Assembly: GCF_003054175.1 (NCBI RefSeq) | Contig: NZ_QBKN01000009.1 | Coordinates: 62,001-126,000, forward strand | Direction: 5' to 3' | DNA from: Allosediminivita pacifica | GTDB taxonomy: Bacteria > Pseudomonadota > Alphaproteobacteria > Rhodobacterales > Rhodobacteraceae | DNA length: 64,000 nucleotides | Shown here: piece by piece, positions 8,218-17,088 of the stretch | How the letters are laid out: the number at the start of each line of letters is the position of its first letter | How positions within the stretch are numbered: the first letter of the stretch is position 1 | Made by a program: the position numbers and the translations under genes | Notes under the pieces: model-generated | The model's database searches: none | What the model saw: the letters and a program-made list of their open reading frames with translations, nothing else | What the model was told of the DNA's origin: nothing

Positions 8218-8784
8218 TCACACGCCGACGGGGCGAACCTCGGTCACCTCGGGGATGTAATGCCGCAGCAGGTTCTCGATCCCCATCTTGAGCGTCAGCG
8301 TCGACGAAGGGCAGCCCGCGCAGGCACCCTGCATGTGCAGGTAGACCACGCCACGCTCGAAGCCGTGGAAGGTGATGTCGCCACCGTCCTGCGCGACGGC
8401 GGGCCGCACGCGGCTGTCCAGCAGCTCCTTGATCTGGCCCACGATCTCGCCATCCTCGCCGTCATGATCGGCATGGCCCGAGGAGGCCTGCATGGCCCCG
8501 TCCGCCATCACCGGCTGGCCGGACTGGAAATGCTCCATGATCGCGCCCAGAACCGCGGGCTTCATGTGGTCCCAGTCGATGCTGTCGGCCTTGGTCACGG
8601 TCACGAAATCGGTGCCGAAGAAGACGCCGGTGACGCCCTCGACGGCAAAGAGCCGCTGCGCCAAAGGCGAGGCCACGGCCCCCTCGGGCGCGGGGAAATC
8701 AGCGGTGCCGGCCTCCAGCACGGTCTGGCCGGGCAGGAATTTCAGGGTCGCCGGGTTCGGCGTGGATTCGGTCTGAATGAACAT
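8218..8784 (-). CDS. NifU-like iron-sulfur cluster carrier (Nfu N domain plus NifU domain)
   Basis: A 188-residue Fe-S scaffold/carrier. The N-terminal Nfu domain starts with the conserved MFIQTESTPNPATLKFLPG, and the C-terminal NifU domain carries the cluster-binding CxxC (GACAGCPSS, near residue 150) after the VAQDGGDI motif. By family it hands 4Fe-4S clusters to client enzymes in the cytoplasm. The ATG at 8784 coincides with the family start. A strong terminator follows, so it is probably monocistronic with respect to tsaB downstream. Confidence 0.92.
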   Translation of the reverse strand: MFIQTESTPNPATLKFLPGQTVLEAGTADFPAPEGAVASPLAQRLFAVEGVTGVFFGTDFVTVTKADSIDWDHMKPAVLGAIMEHFQSGQPVMADGAMQASSGHADHDGEDGEIVGQIKELLDSRVRPAVAQDGGDITFHGFERGVVYLHMQGACAGCPSSTLTLKMGIENLLRHYIPEVTEVRPVGV

Positions 8785-8934
8785 CTCGCAGACACCTTTC
8801 GTCAGTTGTCATGAATATGCGCAGTCGGGCGCCGCCCGTCAAGACCTTGGAACCATTCTAAACTGTGAGTGCCGTTGCGGCGCCCCCCGTCCGGTGTATG
8901 GTGCCTGCGCCCCTGGATGTGGAAAGGACCCCCG

Positions 8935-9396
8935 ATGCAGAGCCTCCACCTCCCCCTGCCCATGACCGGAAGCTGCCGTTGCGGTCAGGTCCGGATCGAA
9001 GCCCGCGCCGCGCCGATCATGACCTCGGCCTGCCATTGCACGGGATGCCGGAAGATGACCGGCAGCGCTTACTCGCTCTCGGCCATGATCCCGGCCGAGG
9101 CCTTCGCGGTCACCGCCGGCACCCCCGTTGTCGGCGGCCTCCATGGTCCCGACCAGCACCACATGTTCTGCCCCCACTGCATGAGTTGGATGTTCACCCG
9201 CATCGAGGGCGTGGATTTCTTCGTCAACGTCCGCGCGCCCATGTTCGACGGCGTCGACTGGCCCGCGCCTTACATGGAAACCATGACCTCCGAAAAACTG
9301 CGCTGGGTCGAGGTCCCCGCCACCCGCAGCTACGCGGGCTTTCCTCCGATGGAAGACTTCGGCCAGCTGCTCGCGGAGTTCGCCGAAACCCTTTGA
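8935..9396 (+). CDS. GFA-fold (glutathione-dependent formaldehyde-activating type) protein
   Basis: A 153-residue zinc-binding protein of the GFA family. The zinc ligands are visible as GSCRCGQ, CHCTGC and FCPHC, in the family order. Most family members are not true formaldehyde-glutathione adduct enzymes, so the reaction is unknown. The start at 8935 (MQSLHLPLP) is supported by GGAAAGGA 8 bases upstream; the longer frame upstream has no such support. The methyltransferase gene follows after 50 bp on the same strand. Confidence 0.85.
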   Translation: MQSLHLPLPMTGSCRCGQVRIEARAAPIMTSACHCTGCRKMTGSAYSLSAMIPAEAFAVTAGTPVVGGLHGPDQHHMFCPHCMSWMFTRIEGVDFFVNVRAPMFDGVDWPAPYMETMTSEKLRWVEVPATRSYAGFPPMEDFGQLLAEFAETL

Positions 9397-9446
9397 TCGG
9401 CGCGCCGCGCGAGGCGCAGGCGGGGCAGCAGCAGGGGAAGGAGCTC

Positions 9447-10055
9447 ATGACCGGCGCTGCGGATGACATCATCGCCCTCTACCGCCGCCAGGGGCCCGCA
9501 TGGGCCGCGGCGCGCAACCGGCGGCTGTACGAACGCGGCTGGCTCGACCGTTTCGCCACCCTCGCGCGCCCGGGTGCCACCCTGCTCGACATCGGCTGCG
9601 GGGCGGGCGACCCCATTGCCCGCTACCTCCGCGACAAGGGCCACCCGGTGACCGGCGTCGACGCCGCCCCCGAGATGCTGGCCCTGTTCCGGGAAAACCT
9701 GCCCGACGCGACGGCGGAACAAGCCGACATGCGGGGCCTCGACCTGGGGCGCGCCTTCGGCGGGCTGATCGCCTGGGACAGCTTCTTCCACCTCGCCCCC
9801 GGTGATCAGCGCGGTATGTTTCCCGTCTTCCGGATCCACGCGGAACCCGGGGCCCCGCTGCTCTTCACGAGCGGCCCCTCCGGCGGCGAGGCCATCGGCA
9901 CGTTGGCCGGCGAGCCGCTCTACCATGCCAGCCTCGACCCGGACGAATATCGCGACCTTCTAGACGCGAACGGCTTCTACGTGGTGGATCATGTCCCCGA
10001 GGACCCGGCCTGCACCGGGCACACCGTCTGGCTGGCGCGTCGCCGGGGGGACTGA
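9447..10055 (+). CDS. Class I SAM-dependent methyltransferase
   Basis: A 202-residue methyltransferase. Motif I (LLDIGCGAGDP, near residue 46) binds S-adenosylmethionine, the acidic end of strand 2 (VTGVDAAPEML) binds the ribose, and QADM plus LIAWDSFFHL make motifs II-III. The start at 9447 has a strong GGGGAAGGAG upstream. The substrate cannot be predicted; the fold and small size fit UbiE/trans-aconitate methyltransferase-like small-molecule enzymes. Confidence 0.85.
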   Translation: MTGAADDIIALYRRQGPAWAAARNRRLYERGWLDRFATLARPGATLLDIGCGAGDPIARYLRDKGHPVTGVDAAPEMLALFRENLPDATAEQADMRGLDLGRAFGGLIAWDSFFHLAPGDQRGMFPVFRIHAEPGAPLLFTSGPSGGEAIGTLAGEPLYHASLDPDEYRDLLDANGFYVVDHVPEDPACTGHTVWLARRRGD

Positions 10056-10076
10056 GCCTGCCCCCGGCGCCTCCGC

Positions 10077-10532
10077 TCAGGTGATCGCTTCCAACTGTTC
10101 CTTGGAAAGATCCCCCGGCACCACTGTAATCGGGACCGGCAGCGACCCGGCGGTCCGCGTCAGCTGGTTGACCAGCGGCCCCGGGCCCTTCTTGTCGGCT
10201 GCGGCACCCAGCACCAGCACGCCGATCTCCTCGTCTTCCTTCAGCTCGGCCACGATTTCCGGCACCGCCTCGCCCTCGCGGATGACAAGCTCGGGATCGA
10301 CCCCCTGCTTGTCGCGCATCCACTTGGCGAAAACCTCGAAGTGGGCGTTGATCCGCTCGCGCGATTCCTCGCGCATGACCTCGCCCACGCCGATCCAATG
10401 CTGGAACTCGTCGGGCGGAATGATCGAGAGGATCTTGACGCCGCCCTGGGTCTTGGCGGCCCGCATCGCGGCGAACCGCATGGCGTTTAGGCATTCTCGG
10501 CTGTCGTCGAGCACGACGAGGAACTTGCGCAT
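10077..10532 (-). CDS. Universal stress protein (UspA-like)
   Basis: A 151-residue cytoplasmic USP-fold protein. The N-terminal strand with the ATP-contact Asp (KFLVVLDDSRE) and the C-terminal VLGAAADKKGPGPLVNQLT, a variant of the GxxGxxxxG-S nucleotide loop, are visible. Two adjacent ATGs exist (10535 and 10532); I chose the second, which sits 6 bases from AGGAG. The methyltransferase gene converges with it, 21 bp away. Confidence 0.85.
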   Translation of the reverse strand: MRKFLVVLDDSRECLNAMRFAAMRAAKTQGGVKILSIIPPDEFQHWIGVGEVMREESRERINAHFEVFAKWMRDKQGVDPELVIREGEAVPEIVAELKEDEEIGVLVLGAAADKKGPGPLVNQLTRTAGSLPVPITVVPGDLSKEQLEAIT

Positions 10533-11234
10533 CATGGTCTCCTGACGCGCGGAGTGTGGCGCAGAGCGCGGGAAGTGGCAAGATCCGCCGGGCGCGCAAG
10601 GAAGCGCGGCCGGCAGCAATCCTGGCCCGCGGCGATCATGCCCGGGGCGGAGTCCTCGCCATGTTCCGCCCGAGGCACGTGGCGAACCTCAAGAGCAGGC
10701 CCGACCAGACGACTGAACGCGCGGCCTCGGGGGGGCTTCCCTGGGTCGGGAGCAGCCCTGGGCCGTCAACACGTGCAGTGGGCGGGCGCGCCGGGCACCC
10801 CGTGGCACAATTTCGTCGTGCTGAGTGAACTGCTTCACATACGCCGCTGCCGGAATGCGCCATCTACCCCCTGTCTCTTGGTTAACGGGGTTCGACGACA
10901 TGGCATGCATCGGAGCAGAACGGTCACGCGACGTGCCGCACGCTTCCGGCCTGCCCGTCGTGGAATGCCGTATCCCGGGGCGTCCCAACCTCCCCCCTGG
11001 TGCACCGGTGTTCCGGGCCGTCGGACGTCCCGCCGACGCCCCGGCCCCCGGGTGCCCCTCGGCCGGTCCCGGGCCGCGCGCGCTTCTGCCGGGAAGCCGC
11101 GCCAACCGGGATCGGCACCTCCCGGTAGGGTCCGCCCCGCCTTGCGACACCTTTCACCCCTCTCTGCGCCGCAAGGCCGCCCCGAAAACCGGGACGCCGG
11201 CCTGCCGCTCTCGATACCGACCCGGACCGACGAC
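10533..11234. other. 700-bp region with no supported gene
   Basis: Several GC-driven open frames cross this stretch on both strands, but none has a recognisable family, credible Shine-Dalgarno or conserved-looking composition. The only AT-richer patch is around 10830-10910. I see no repeat shared with the rest of the window here. It may hold the promoter of the small membrane gene at 11235 or an unrecognised RNA. Confidence 0.5.
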
Positions 11235-11690
11235 ATGACCCACCCCGAGATCTTCCTCGTCCTCGTACCCGCCGCGCTGCTGGCATCGCTCGGCACGGGT
11301 TCCCTCGATCACCACGCCGATCTCTGGCCTGCCGAGCTGGCCCTCATCGGACACGCGCTCGTGGCCGTGCCCCTCGCGCTGACCGTGGCCTCCGCCGCCG
11401 GCACCTTCCGCCCGGCGCGCCGCGGCGAGGATCAGGCCCTGCCGCTCTTTGCGGCGCGCCCGGTCCTGCACCGCCTCGTCATCCTTCGCGTGCTGTCCCG
11501 GTGCCGCCGCGCCGCGAAGACCCTTTCCGTTTCCGGTCTCCGCCCGATCATGTCGCTCTGTCAGTGGCTGTCGGAAGGGCGGGGCTGGCTCCGCCCGGTC
11601 GAAGCCGGGTCACTGGTTCTGTCGGTGGTGGGAATTGTCCTGCTGCTCTGGCAAGCCGGGATCCTGGTCCCGGGCGGACGCTTGCCCTGA
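11235..11690 (+). CDS. Hypothetical membrane protein
   Basis: A 151-residue protein with three hydrophobic segments, near residues 5-22, 33-55 and 125-145, so probably an inner-membrane protein. I recognise no family. The start at 11235 (MTHPEIFLVLVP) begins just before the first helix; the frame is open far upstream but that part has no protein-like character. A perfect 10-bp terminator stem overlaps its stop codon, which supports a real transcription unit. No clear Shine-Dalgarno is visible. Confidence 0.5.
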   Translation: MTHPEIFLVLVPAALLASLGTGSLDHHADLWPAELALIGHALVAVPLALTVASAAGTFRPARRGEDQALPLFAARPVLHRLVILRVLSRCRRAAKTLSVSGLRPIMSLCQWLSEGRGWLRPVEAGSLVLSVVGIVLLLWQAGILVPGGRLP

Positions 11691-11701
11691 TGGGCAAGCG
11701 T
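11678..11701. terminator. Hairpin terminator shared by converging genes
   Basis: ACGCTTGCCC (11678-11687) pairs perfectly with GGGCAAGCGT (11692-11701) around a TGAT loop. The stem contains the stop codon of the membrane-protein gene and lies 28 bp past the stop of the Crp/Fnr gene on the other strand, so it can serve both. The T-tract is weak (GAATTT). Confidence 0.65.
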
Positions 11702-11728
11702 GAATTTCCAGCCCGGCCCGACGCCGGG

Positions 11729-12412
11729 TCAGACCTGCCCGACGCGGGTCATCTCGCGCAGCGCAGCCGCGTCAAGGATCTGGATCTTGCCGCGCCCGGG
11801 CGCGACCATGCCCGAGGCCTTCCACTCCGACAGGACCTTGGCCACAGCCTCGCGCGTGACGCCCACATGATCGGCCAGCGCGCTTTGCGAGATCGGGATC
11901 TCGGGGCCCCGGTCCATGGAGCGCATCAGGAACTCCAGTCGTCGCGCCATCCGCACGGGCAGCGGCAGGAAGACATGTTCCTCGAGCTGCGAACTCACCC
12001 AGCGCAGACGTTCGACGCAGAGCTGGATGATGGCGAGCGCGAAATCCGGGTTTGCGCGGATCTCGTTCAAGAGCACCTCGCGCGGCACCTTCAGGATCTC
12101 GCAGGCGTCGTCCGCGGTGACCGTCGCGCTGCGTGGTCCGCTGTCCATCAGGCCGATCTCGCCGAAGATCGTGCCGGCGGTCATGTGGTTAAGCGTCAGC
12201 TTGCGCCCCTCTTCCGAGAGGATGCTGACCTCGAGCGATCCCGACTGCAGCACGTAGAGCGCGTCCGCCAGGTCGCCCTGCCGGAAAAGCGTCCTCCCGG
12301 GCGGCACGGATTCCGTCCGGCCAAGTTTCGACAGAACCTCAAGGACCGGGGCGGGATCGCCGACGGTGGTGGCGGACTGGGATTTCCGGTGAGAGGACTG
12401 AGACTTGGCCAT
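11729..12412 (-). CDS. Crp/Fnr family transcriptional regulator
   Basis: A 227-residue regulator: an N-terminal cyclic-nucleotide-binding beta-barrel (residues about 35-145, with PGRTLFRQGDLADALY and the FGEIGLMDSGPRSATV phosphate-binding cassette) and a C-terminal winged helix (SALADHVGVTREAVAKVLSEW). The FGEIG...RSATV cassette is the type that binds cAMP or cGMP in Crp, so a cyclic-nucleotide ligand is plausible. There is no N-terminal cysteine cluster as in Fnr. The gene is the last of a leftward series, 51 bp after the cyclase gene, which suggests that the nucleotide made next door is its signal (inference). Confidence 0.9.
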   Translation of the reverse strand: MAKSQSSHRKSQSATTVGDPAPVLEVLSKLGRTESVPPGRTLFRQGDLADALYVLQSGSLEVSILSEEGRKLTLNHMTAGTIFGEIGLMDSGPRSATVTADDACEILKVPREVLLNEIRANPDFALAIIQLCVERLRWVSSQLEEHVFLPLPVRMARRLEFLMRSMDRGPEIPISQSALADHVGVTREAVAKVLSEWKASGMVAPGRGKIQILDAAALREMTRVGQV

Positions 12413-12463
12413 GCACCGGTTATATGGGTCACCTGCGCACACGCAAGCGTCACCGCGCGGCGC

Positions 12464-15400
12464 TCAGACCGGCGCGGACCGCAGGCCCGAGAGCGCCTCG
12501 CGCGCCAGCCGCTCGAACCGGAGCATGCCCTGCCGCCGGGCAGAGCCGGCGGCGCGCTCCAGAAGGTCCCTCACCTCGATGGCCGGCGCCCCCTGCGCCC
12601 GCCTCGACAGCGCGCGCCGTCGCAGGGCCTCGGGGCGGAGATAGGCATGACGATAGCGGGCAATCTCGGTGTCGCAGCGGTTCAGCAACTCGAGCGCCGC
12701 ATCGTGGCGCCCTGCGTCCGCGAGAAGCCGCACCCGCAAGAGCGTGCATCCCGGCATCCAGAGCCCGTATTGCTGCCGCTGGGTCTGCGCCACCTCCATG
12801 GCGTGCAACCCGCCCTCCAGGTCGCCCGCCCGGGCCTGCAGCCACCCTTCCCAGATCTCGACGTAAAGCGGCACGATCCCGTTCTTGTCGACCACCTCCC
12901 GCAGCCCCGCGACAAGCGGCGGCACCCGGTCATGATCCTCCATCTCGAAGCGCGCCACGCAGAGATGCACCAGCACCTGGAAGGTCGTTGCCGGGCTGTC
13001 GAAACTCTCCAGCCGCTGCATCGCGCGCCGTTGGCAGTCCTCGACCGCGGCGGGATCGTCGCGCAGCGCCTTCAGGATGGCGTACTGCGACAGCGAGGCC
13101 GCCAGAACGTCGAAGGGGTGCCCCTGCAGGATCGGGTCCGGCCCGTCGGGCGCGTAGCCGTCGAACACCCGACCGAAGAAGGCCTCGGCCTGTTCGGTCT
13201 CGCCCTCCAGCAGCGAGATGTAGCCAAGCAGCCGGTCGGGCAGGCGGGTGGCGTTGGGCAGGCTCGCTTGCCGTGACAATCGTTCGAGTTGCAGCGTCGC
13301 CGAGCGCGCGCGCACGAGGTCCGACTTCACCAGTGCCGACATTGCGTTGCTCCACAGCAGCTGCAGCGCCGCCGGGTCAGGTTTCAGCTCGTCGTAGAGC
13401 GTCTCGAGCCTCGCGAGGTTCTCTTCCGTTGCGGCCGAGGAAAAGCCCGTGGTGACGGTCAGCGCCATGTTCAGCCGTACGCGCAGGGTGATCTCGGTCT
13501 CGGTGCGCTGCGCCGAGCTGGGGGTCCGTTCCAGCAGGGACAGGGCCGTGCCGAAGTACTCGGCGGCCGCCTCCGACGAGCCCTTGGTCAGCGCCAGCTC
13601 GGCGGCCTGTTCCCAGTGCGGCACGGCCTGCCCGAAGTCGCCGGCTTCGGTGTAGTGATGCGCCTGCCGTTCCGGCTGGCTCCGGGCCAGCTGCGGGAAC
13701 CGCTCCCCGATGACGCCCGCCACCAGCCGGTGCAGGTTGATCCGCCGCGTCCGCAGCATCGAATCGTAGGCCACGTCCCGGATGAGACTGTGGCGGAAGG
13801 TGTAGATGCGCCCGCCGTTGTCGCTGACGGCGACAAGGTCGGAGTCGGTCAGCGCGGCAAGCCCCTGCTGAAGGGTCTCGCCGTCCATGTCGGTGCAGGC
13901 GGCCAGCAGTTCGTGCGAGAACTCGCGCCCGAAAAGTGCCCCGAGCTGCGCCAGCGGCTTGCCGTGTCCCAGCCGGTCGAGGCGCGCCATCAGCGTGTCC
14001 TGCAGCGTGAAGGGCACCTCGCTGCCGTTTGCGGGCGACTCCAGCATCGCCCGGGTCAGTTCCTCGGCAAAGAGCGGCACCCCGCCCGACCGTTCCGCGA
14101 TCACCCGGCGGAGCCCCGGCGTCAGCGCCTCGGCGCCGGTCTGCCGCGCGATCAGCGCTTCCGTGGCCTCGGGGGGCAGCGGCGACAGGCCGATGGTCTC
14201 GACCCCCTCGGGCGCGGAATAGCCCGATTTCGGCCGCGCCGTCCCGACCAGAAGCACCGGCTCGTCCGAAACCCGTTCGACGAGACGCCCCAGCATCGTC
14301 CGCGTCGCCTCGTCCGCCCAGTGAAGGTCCTCGACCAGGACCATCCGGCAGGGTGCCGCGGCATCGGGGGGCGGCGTGGAGAGCAGCGACGTGACCGCGG
14401 CGAGGATCGAATCCTGCAGGGGCCTGGGATCGTCGGCAGGCGGCGGGGGCAGGCCGGTCTCGCCACCCATCAGCGTGCCCAGCAGAGGCGCGGTCTCCGG
14501 CGTGACGCCGGGCAGGGCGGCAAGCCCGCCCTCAACGTCCCGCGCGGCCTTCTCCAGCCAGTCGGTCACCGGGTGAAGCGTCGCGCCGTGCCGGTGCCGC
14601 TGACACTGGAGCGAGATCAGCGATCCCGTCTCGCGACCGGCCTGCGCCACCTCGGCCAGCAGCCGCGACTTGCCGACACCCGCGTCGCCCTCGATCACGA
14701 TCGCGCCGCCGACGCCCGCGCGGCAGGCCTCCCAGGCCTTCAGCAGGCGGTCCCGCTCTGCGCGGCGCCCCACCATGCGGTCGTGCTCCGGTCCCTGTCC
14801 GGGCGTCGTCCCGGCGCGCGGGCCCTCGGACAGCCAGACCTCCTCGGGCTCGGAGAACCCCTTCAGTTTCTGGTGCCCGAGCGAGCGCAGCGCGAACTGG
14901 TCGCGCAGGAGCCGCCGCGTCGTGTCGGCCAGCAGCACCTGCCCGGGCTCGGCCATCGACTGCATCCGTGAGGCGAGCGCCAGCGTCGCCCCCGTGGCGA
15001 TCTCGTCGCGCTCGACCATGCTGTCGCGGAAATCCTCGATCACCGTCAGCCCGGTGGCGATGCCCACCCGCACCGACATTCGCCCGCCCGGGGCCTCCAG
15101 CCGGCCGACCCGCGCCACGATCTCGTGCCCGGCGCGCACCGCGCAGATCGCCGCGTCCTCCGAGGCCGCAGGGTAGCCGAAATAGGCCATGATCCCGTCG
15201 CCGAGCCTGTGCGCGGCAAACCCCTCCTCCGCCTCGATGGCGGCGGTGCAGGCTGCACGAAAGGTCCGGAACCGCGTGCGCAGGTCCTCGGGATCGAGCG
15301 CCACCGCAGCCGAGGTCGAATTCGCCATGTCGCAGAACAGGATCGTCAGGTTCCGCCGTTCCTGGTCCGGAACGCTCATGGCCGGCCTCTCGGGCGCGGC

Positions 15401-15616
15401 CGGTCCCTGTGGCGCGACGGGCGGGGCAGGGGGCTGCTCGGTCAGGGCCCGTTGCAAACGGCGTCGCGGGCCCAGCGGCAGGCCCAGCGACCTCAGGTCC
15501 TCGTCCGACAGCAGCGGCAGGTCCTCGGGCTCGATCCGCTCGGCGCCAAGGGCCTCTGCGTAATCCTCCAGGCCGAGCCCGGCGAGAAACCTGCGAAGTG
15601 CCTCGGACGCTGCCAT
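12464..15616 (-). CDS. SAM-domain / class III nucleotide cyclase / AAA ATPase / TPR protein
   Basis: A 1050-residue multidomain protein. Residues 1-62 resemble a sterile alpha motif (DYAEALGAERIEPEDLPLLS). Residues about 88-262 form a class III cyclase domain with both metal aspartates (D96 in ILFCDMANST, D140 in LGDGIMAYFGYP). The next part is a STAND/AAA-type ATPase with Walker A at 310-317 (GDAGVGKS) and Walker B-like MVLVEDLHWAD; the C-terminal 450 residues are TPR-like helices. The usual transition-state Asn of the NxAxxR motif is Ala213 while Arg217 remains, and the usual substrate Lys position is His136. The start is one base after the stop of the polyprenyl synthase gene, so they are coupled. 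Confidence 0.88.
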   Translation of the reverse strand: MAASEALRRFLAGLGLEDYAEALGAERIEPEDLPLLSDEDLRSLGLPLGPRRRLQRALTEQPPAPPVAPQGPAAPERPAMSVPDQERRNLTILFCDMANSTSAAVALDPEDLRTRFRTFRAACTAAIEAEEGFAAHRLGDGIMAYFGYPAASEDAAICAVRAGHEIVARVGRLEAPGGRMSVRVGIATGLTVIEDFRDSMVERDEIATGATLALASRMQSMAEPGQVLLADTTRRLLRDQFALRSLGHQKLKGFSEPEEVWLSEGPRAGTTPGQGPEHDRMVGRRAERDRLLKAWEACRAGVGGAIVIEGDAGVGKSRLLAEVAQAGRETGSLISLQCQRHRHGATLHPVTDWLEKAARDVEGGLAALPGVTPETAPLLGTLMGGETGLPPPPADDPRPLQDSILAAVTSLLSTPPPDAAAPCRMVLVEDLHWADEATRTMLGRLVERVSDEPVLLVGTARPKSGYSAPEGVETIGLSPLPPEATEALIARQTGAEALTPGLRRVIAERSGGVPLFAEELTRAMLESPANGSEVPFTLQDTLMARLDRLGHGKPLAQLGALFGREFSHELLAACTDMDGETLQQGLAALTDSDLVAVSDNGGRIYTFRHSLIRDVAYDSMLRTRRINLHRLVAGVIGERFPQLARSQPERQAHHYTEAGDFGQAVPHWEQAAELALTKGSSEAAAEYFGTALSLLERTPSSAQRTETEITLRVRLNMALTVTTGFSSAATEENLARLETLYDELKPDPAALQLLWSNAMSALVKSDLVRARSATLQLERLSRQASLPNATRLPDRLLGYISLLEGETEQAEAFFGRVFDGYAPDGPDPILQGHPFDVLAASLSQYAILKALRDDPAAVEDCQRRAMQRLESFDSPATTFQVLVHLCVARFEMEDHDRVPPLVAGLREVVDKNGIVPLYVEIWEGWLQARAGDLEGGLHAMEVAQTQRQQYGLWMPGCTLLRVRLLADAGRHDAALELLNRCDTEIARYRHAYLRPEALRRRALSRRAQGAPAIEVRDLLERAAGSARRQGMLRFERLAREALSGLRSAPV

Positions 15617-15617
15617 G

Positions 15618-16589
15618 TCAGCGCCCGCTGAGTTGTCGGGTCTGGGCAACCAGCGCCTCGAGCGGCGCCGGATCGTTGGAGAACTGTCGCGCCTCGGCCA
15701 CCGCCCGCGCGGCGATCTCGTCGAGCTTCGCCTCCGAGGCGGGCAGCGCCCGGGTGAAGGCCTCGGCCGTCAGGTCCAGATCCGCGTCGCTCGGGTCCGT
15801 TTGGCAGAAGGCCGTGCGCACGTCGTCCTCGGCAATCGCAAGGCTCGCGGGCAGCGTCAGGATGCCGTCGCGCAGATCCTCCTTGCCGCCGCCGCCCAGC
15901 GCCGGCAGCCCGCGCACGTCGGCCACGTCGTCGCAACCGTGGTAGAGCCGGCCCAGCAGCCCGCCGTAGGTGCGCAGGTTGCCGCTGCGGTCGCCAAGGC
16001 AGGCGCAGACCTCGAACATCGACCCGGTGTCTTCGCCCGCGATCGTCATCCAGTCCTCGAAGCCCAGCGGCTTGCGCCGCAGCCGCCACTGCATGACCTC
16101 CGCCACGCCCAGCCGCCGCATCAGCTCCGAGAAGAGCGCGATCCCGTCCAGGTCCGCGCCCAGCAGCCGGTAGCCCTCGGCCACCATGTAGCCCGATGTC
16201 ATCAGCGCGTTCAGCTCGCCGAAGCGGGTGTGCATGGTCGACCGGCCGCGCCGCTCGGGCGAGCGGTCGACGATGTCGTCGATCACCAGCGACATGTTGT
16301 GGAACAACTCGATCACGAGCGCCGAGGTCATGATGTGAGGCGGGATCGGTCCAGGTCCGTGCACCGCGCGGTAGCAGGCAAAGATCGTCAGCGGCCGGAA
16401 ATACTTGGACCCGCCGAAGAACTGCCACTCCAGCGCTTCGCGCATCTCGGGATCGCAGGTGCGCACCCATCCGGTGATGGTCTCGCGCAGGGCCGCCATC
16501 TCATCGGGAAAGCCCAGCGCGTCGATGACCGCGCCGCTGGTCTCGTCGACGCTTGCGGTGGTGTCCACTTCGGCAACCGTGTCCATCAT
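15618..16589 (-). CDS. Polyprenyl diphosphate synthase family protein
   Basis: A 323-residue all-helical trans-isoprenyl diphosphate synthase. The first aspartate-rich motif is DDIVD (residues 104-108), the second is DDVAD near residue 220, and the substrate basic motif reads GSKYFRP instead of GGKRxRP. By family it condenses isopentenyl diphosphate onto an allylic diphosphate; chain length is unknown. I chose the ATG at 16589, which overlaps the preceding stop as ATGA; an ATG at 16604 is possible. It sits between a phasin-like gene and the cyclase, not in a recognisable carotenoid, quinone or hopanoid operon, so its product is not predicted. Confidence 0.88.
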   Translation of the reverse strand: MMDTVAEVDTTASVDETSGAVIDALGFPDEMAALRETITGWVRTCDPEMREALEWQFFGGSKYFRPLTIFACYRAVHGPGPIPPHIMTSALVIELFHNMSLVIDDIVDRSPERRGRSTMHTRFGELNALMTSGYMVAEGYRLLGADLDGIALFSELMRRLGVAEVMQWRLRRKPLGFEDWMTIAGEDTGSMFEVCACLGDRSGNLRTYGGLLGRLYHGCDDVADVRGLPALGGGGKEDLRDGILTLPASLAIAEDDVRTAFCQTDPSDADLDLTAEAFTRALPASEAKLDEIAARAVAEARQFSNDPAPLEALVAQTRQLSGR

Positions 16590-17077
16590 CGCTTCACGTT
16601 CCATGTCCGGTGGTCGGCGCCCTCGGGCCAGGGCTCCGAGGCCCGCTGCGCCACGCTCTCGCCCAGCGCGGCAAGCTCGCGCTCCAGCCGCCGGGCCTCG
16701 AAGACGGCGGTTTCGCCGACCTCGCGCAGGAAGCCGCGGATCTGCTCGGCCTCCGCGCGCAACTCTTCGGGGGTCGGCTCCTGCGCGCCAAGCTTGCGCG
16801 ACGCCGCCGTGGTCAGGACGCCCTGGTGGCGGCCGAAGACCTCGGTCAGGCCCTGTCCGTAACGCACCGTGCTGGCCGAGGCGATCAGCCAGGCCTCCTT
16901 CAGCGGCGCCTCCGCGCCCTTGCCATCGCCACCGGTGCCGCCCGCGGTCCCGGCGATCTGCTCCATCAGGCGCGCGTAGGTTTCGAAACCCCCGGCAAGC
17001 TTGTCGGCGATCATGCGCAAGGGGTCCGCCCCGTCGTGTGGCGGGCTCTGCCCGTCCTCGGGTCCGCTCGAAGCCAT
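16586..17077 (-). CDS. Phasin-like helical protein (hypothetical)
   Basis: A 163-residue, Ala/Glu-rich, largely helical protein with no signal peptide or membrane segment. It recalls phasins or the PhaE-type subunit of polyhydroxyalkanoate synthases (GGFETYARLMEQIAG and a long C-terminal amphipathic helix), but the match is by general character, not by a diagnostic motif. The ATG at 17077 has GAAGGA 7-8 bases upstream; a TTG at 17092 overlapping the previous stop is an alternative. It is coupled by ATGA overlap to the polyprenyl synthase gene. Confidence 0.65.
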   Translation of the reverse strand: MASSGPEDGQSPPHDGADPLRMIADKLAGGFETYARLMEQIAGTAGGTGGDGKGAEAPLKEAWLIASASTVRYGQGLTEVFGRHQGVLTTAASRKLGAQEPTPEELRAEAEQIRGFLREVGETAVFEARRLERELAALGESVAQRASEPWPEGADHRTWNVKR

Positions 17078-17088
17078 GTCTGGGTCCT

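Noticed and set aside
10689-11296. Several overlapping minus-strand frames in the 10.5-11.2 kb gap
   Set aside because: Arg/Pro/Gly-rich, without start signals or motifs, and overlapping each other in all frames as expected from GC bias.
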